A stretch of 64,000 bases of DNA from Triglochin maritima (lineage: Eukaryota > Streptophyta > Magnoliopsida > Alismatales > Juncaginaceae), in contig OY821779.1 of the NCBI GenBank assembly GCA_963682175.1, positions 6,026,501 to 6,090,500 of the forward strand. The letters are read 5' to 3'. Made by a program: the position numbers and the translations under genes. Below, one piece after another: positions 59,813 through 64,000 of the stretch. The first letter of the stretch is position 1, and each line of letters starts with the position of its first letter. Under the pieces are notes generated by a model. The model was given only the letters and a program-made list of their open reading frames with translations. It had not been told where the DNA came from and did no database searches.

Positions 59813-60071
59813 TGTTGAAATATCATCAAATAAGGAAACATACCACCTGCTCCGCTCAGACGAAATCTCCACATAGCCGTTGGGATGCATCTCCTCCAGA
59901 TTCTACAACGCAATATCCCATACAAGGAAAGAATCAATTGTCCCCCGCTCCTCCTAATTAGGAAGCTTCCAACGGACCTTATTTTGTATATTCTATTTAT
60001 ACACAAGTTCTTGTAAATCAAAAATAACAATCAGAAATAATAATCTATCGTTCTTCTTCCACAATTCAATA
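59813..60071 (+). repeat. 3' LTR of copia-2
   Basis: 259 bp preceded by a purine-rich tract TTGAGGGGCG and followed by target duplication GATAT. Confidence 0.96.
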
Positions 60072-60175
60072 GATATGAGTGCATGGAAGAAGGTTATTCG
60101 CGTGCATGAATCTTTTAAGTTCATATTTAACCTACTCCAACTAGTTTGAGATTAAATATTTTATTGGTGTTATTT
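60072..60175 (+). pseudogene. RTE-type LINE relic, 3' part
   Basis: Directly continues the LINE frame across the copia-2 insertion (MSAWKKVIRVHE), followed by CCAACTAGTTTGAGATTAA, a common 3' end of plant RTE elements, then T-rich sequence. Confidence 0.75.
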
Positions 60176-63100
60176 GTATACAGCAAAATTTTCAATTTCA
60201 ATTGATTTATTCCTGAAAAATCATTTAAAAAAATGTAAACTAAAAAATAATAAAAAAAGGTCTTTTCCTTTTCACCTTGAGATTTGACCATCCATCAAGG
60301 TTTAATCCAAATTACGGCCTTTCGAATAGTCAACGTCTTCTAAATCAGATCCTTAACTTGGTGCATAATTTTAACATGCAAAATGCTAAATACCACTTGT
60401 TCCCAGAAAGGCAGGAAAGCACACTACAAATTGATATTTGATAAAACATGGGCCACTACAGTTTGAAGAAATATTACATTGCACAGTAAGCTCGTGAAGC
60501 TTGTCTGAACTCTGAACATGGGATGGACAATATTGTCGGTCGTTTGGTTGCAGACAAGAACATGGACCACGACCTTAATGACTCTACTGCCTAATCTACT
60601 TGAGTCCACATTTACAGATAATAAGATGTCAATATATTTAACAGTGAATTATATTACTTAACCCAAAACTTATCTGTAATATCTTCTTTGTTTGTAACTT
60701 TATATCTTGCTCAGTTGATCTACAGAGAACTGAAAATGCTTCAAAACCATCTCGCTTTGTATTTTCCCCCCTTTTGACAGTTGGAAAATTAAAGGGGGAT
60801 AAAATTTTCATGTCAATTGCTCTTCAAAGGTGTATCTTGAATGTTGTTCTTTCATATTGATATATTCTTTCGATGAACCTGTAAATGTTCAAATGACGCT
60901 TCCAGAACCAGAAAATGGTGGTCATGTTACTGTTTATTTTTAGGAAAAAAATCACGTCTTAGCTTGAAAAGTGACTATGAACCAATTACCTGACTCCATT
61001 ATCATATTTTTTTTTAATTTAATCTACTGCACCACACACACTTAAATCTCAAACATCCCTAACATGCGAAAAAGACTATTAGATTTGATCTTTAGTTTTG
61101 ACTATTTCAAAATAAAAAATCCCCTACTTGAACTAGTTCCGGTTGATAACTCGATTTCTTATATCACTGCGAACACATTTGTTAGATGTATTCCTTACTT
61201 TACAAGGGTAGACAAGTAGAGATTCCATGAAGAGACAATATAACTAAGACATCCACACTTTTTACAGTCGAATTAACTTTACTATTGTTTTATTAACTTC
61301 AATATTGTAGTGTAAAATGTCGATCAATTTGTTTCACTCTACAATAACTCATTGGTTTCTTTCATATTGTAAAATGGTAAATAGTGATACTTTCTTCCAT
61401 GAAACAATAATAGCCTGTAATGCAAACAAGTATGTAAGCAACTATACTAGTTGGTAAATCTTTAATTTTAAAATAATCAATATCAGATTAAGCAAATCCT
61501 CAAGAGCTTCAATTTGAATGCTTAGGAAAAATTTGGAGAAAAAAGGCAATCCTAGTCCAACAAAAAGGTCTTTTACTGTTGTAATGGGGTATCAATTACT
61601 TGAAGGCCCACTTCACAAATTGGTTCCGAAAATAAATATTTCAGGCACCCATATGATATTCATGGCTTTAGTTGGGTGGTTTAGTCAATTTAATACTTGT
61701 TTGCATACTACAGTGTGCCCCACGATCAGCCATTGGACTTGGGATTAATCTAAATTTCTATATCCTAAACAACTCCAGCAATGGAATTTAAAATGACATT
61801 ACTGATAACAAAGTGCAATTTCCACTCAAGATGTCAGCTTTTACCGATGGGAGGAATATGCAACCATCTCGTTAGCCATCTTGACTCTTGATGCATTTTT
61901 TAACTTCACAACCATGAGAGTATTCTGTTGAAACAATACAAATATATTTATGTGATATATGTATATAATTTTGTAACCGGCAATGACTTAATTGTAAAAA
62001 AGAATTAACGCACCGGACCAAACGACACGCACACGTGTAGAGAATTCTTTCATTCTCTCTTTCCACCTAAAAAGGATTAAGTGAAGAAGATGTTTATCAA
62101 CATCTTCCACCTTTTTAGATTCACCAATGTGATACTAAAAGTGAGGTGAACACATGACACATAGGGCAATAGTCATCATCTTCAACTCAACATTGGATTT
62201 ACTCAATTAAGCTATTCATGGATCTACACCAAACTCAATAATCCAACATATCCATCTGATTGCTTCGAAATCATGTCATTTTCCAATGGGTTTGGTTGCA
62301 CAACATATAAAACACATAAATCCATGAGTCCTCACTTGATTGTAGCATTCCTTCTGTCTGCACGCATGCAAAGCAAACCCCACAATTAGTCCAACTCCTA
62401 CCTAATTATGGTCTTCTCTTTCTTTCCTTTTTCTTTGCAGACCACTCAAAGCTAAACACTACTTATTCTTGTCAATCATCAAAGAATAAAGCTCTATTCT
62501 TGATATCAAGCAGTATACCTGCGAATTTTGTCCTTGATCATCTAGATTAACTTGAAGAAATCAGATTTTTTTAAGACAAAATTCAGCACAAATAAAAGTT
62601 TTATTGACAATTTTTATGCTAAAAGAGATTATAAAATGGCTTTCAGGGGGAAAAACATTTTCTATGCTAAAAGAAGAGTTGTTAAGAAATAACCAAAAGA
62701 AAATATTAAATGGCTTTTAAAAAATAATTTTTGCAAATATGGCTGCAGCTGGTGCCCATTATTAGGAGTCTCTTTCTAATTTATTCTAATCATTTCATAA
62801 GGAAAGGGAAGTATTGCAGAAAAGGCATGTGCACAACAATACAAGCTTTAATCATTTATGGCTTTGCATAGAATCAAATTAGTGCATTTGAATTTTCTGC
62901 AATTTGAAGCCAATAATATAACCTTTTATATAGTGGGGTGGAACTTGGAGATCAGATTATTCAGATTGTTCAATTTTTCATCCATATAGTGCATAAAAGG
63001 ATAATAGTTTACTAATCAAAATGGTGGTGGCAAATGATTGCAAACAAGTCTGAAAAATCATTTTTTATCGTGTCTTCGCTTCAGAAAGAAGACAGTTTTA

Positions 63101-64000
63101 TACATTTTTAAAGATTTATGTACATAAAGAACGAGAACTGGTTTATAGAAACAACCCTCCATGTAAGGATTTTTAAATTTTTAAATTTGTTGTTTCTACT
63201 TTTTTGTAGATTTAATTACTCTACTTTGCATGTGTTCTGCATTTTCAGAAAGAATTGTGTTGGATTTCATTTTCAATTTTTTTAGTTCTTATCACATTTT
63301 ACATTACAGGAGCTTCCACTAGGTGTCTATCCCTTAATTGGTAAAAAAAAAGGGAAAAGCAACACAGCATATCAGAAAGAGTTTATGCTATTTTCGTTAT
63401 TCACTGAGCAATATTTTGAAGGTGATCACTGTCACCCCTTAAGCTTCGGGAGGCTGATCTTTGCATTGCGTCGCCAGCGAGGAACATGGCAGCGAGCGTT
63501 TAATGAGCAATACTTGGAAGATAATTTTTTTTTTTTTGAATTTTGAATTTGATTTTGCATACTATTTTTGTCTCTCTGGAACTTTTAGGGGACTCAGAGG
63601 ACAGATACAAATTTGTATTTATGTTTAAACATGACTCATGGTGATGGTATAGACAATGGACTTGATCGGTGTGGTTGGAATATTTGTATCAAATATGGTA
63701 TAAGAAAATAGCCGACACTGTTATTAGTATTGCAAGTTAAAAACAGGAAAATTTGTTTTTTTAGCATCACCTAAGATGCCATTGAAATGGCCCGTTTCTA
63801 CTCAAGGAAAGTCATATATCCTCTACAAGTCATGAGATTCAAAATTTCTCATCAAAAAAATTCTCTGAAATAGTTAAATATCGTATAATAGAAGATGTTA
63901 ATAGTGCAGGTGGGAAGGAGAAGGCCTGTGGATGCAAACAGGAGGAAAAATATATGATAACATAGTTTGATGCCATTTGCTGCTGGGACAATGAGAGATA
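60176..64000. other. AT-rich intergenic DNA, no supportable gene
   Basis: Only short frames without domains (for example 61518-61748). No LTRs, inverted-repeat ends or RNA genes were recognised. Two slightly GC-richer patches (63440-63500; 60520-60600) carry no coding signal I can defend. Confidence 0.5.

Larger units (their letters stand above)
55141..60071 (+). mobile_element. Full-length Ty1/copia LTR retrotransposon (copia-2), defective
   Basis: 4931 bp with 259-bp LTRs (55141-55399, 59813-60071) and a perfect target duplication GATAT (55136-55140 and 60072-60076). I count four differences between the LTRs (about 98.5% identical), so it is older than copia-1. Same gene order and strongly similar proteins to copia-1, same tRNA-Met primer, and again LTRs ending TA. 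It inserted into the C-terminal coding region of an RTE LINE; removing it and one GATAT restores a continuous LINE frame across the junction. Confidence 0.97.

Overview
The window is plant nuclear DNA, almost certainly from a eudicot. Evidence: intron-containing genes with plant-specific families (a BIM-type bHLH factor, a type II phosphatidylinositol 4-kinase gamma), AT-rich intergenic DNA, and many plant transposons, including Ty1/copia elements primed by initiator tRNA-Met and a Ty3/gypsy element primed by tRNA-Asp. The species cannot be named from sequence alone.

Genes are few. A small S21-type ribosomal protein lies on the minus strand at 15764-16111. A seven-exon BIM2-like bHLH gene (brassinosteroid signalling family) lies on the minus strand at 19795-23587; I reconstructed its exons, which sum to 981 nt and join in frame. 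A two-exon gene for an unrecognised small membrane protein is at 25078-26176. A phosphatidylinositol 4-kinase gamma gene has its promoter near 49200 and an intronless coding region at 50627-52507. These look like independent housekeeping or signalling genes, not a cluster with a shared job.

The rest is mostly transposon sediment. (1) 9219-14099: full-length copia element, 248-bp LTRs differing at one base, target duplication GTTTG, broken internal frames. (2) 16497-19102: hAT DNA transposon with a perfect 8-bp target duplication and a decayed transposase. (3) 27.1-31.5 kb: CACTA-like ends, a long inverted-repeat element and short hAT-like MITEs. (4) 31.9-35.3 kb: probable old gypsy solo LTR carrying a dense GGTCGACC cluster, itself split by a clear 1226-bp solo LTR (32647-33872, target duplication TGCAT). 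(5) 35773-43217: full-length minus-strand gypsy element of the same family as that solo LTR, with 1228-bp LTRs and target duplication ACATA; it encodes only Gag and protease. (6) 46.3-47.15 kb: copia integrase/RT relic. (7) 53.66-60.17 kb: RTE-type LINE relic cut by a second copia element (55141-60071, 259-bp LTRs, target duplication GATAT).

The most distinctive structure is in the gypsy family: paired GC hairpins (GCGGCG-N4-CGCCGC) in U3 just upstream of the TATA box in all three LTRs, and another pair in the leader between primer-binding site and gag. This is a candidate cis-acting signal for a non-autonomous Gag/PR-only element. I found no CRISPR, prokaryotic system or complete RNA gene. 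Stretches 1-9213, 43480-46329, 47151-49200 and 60176-64000 hold no gene I can support.
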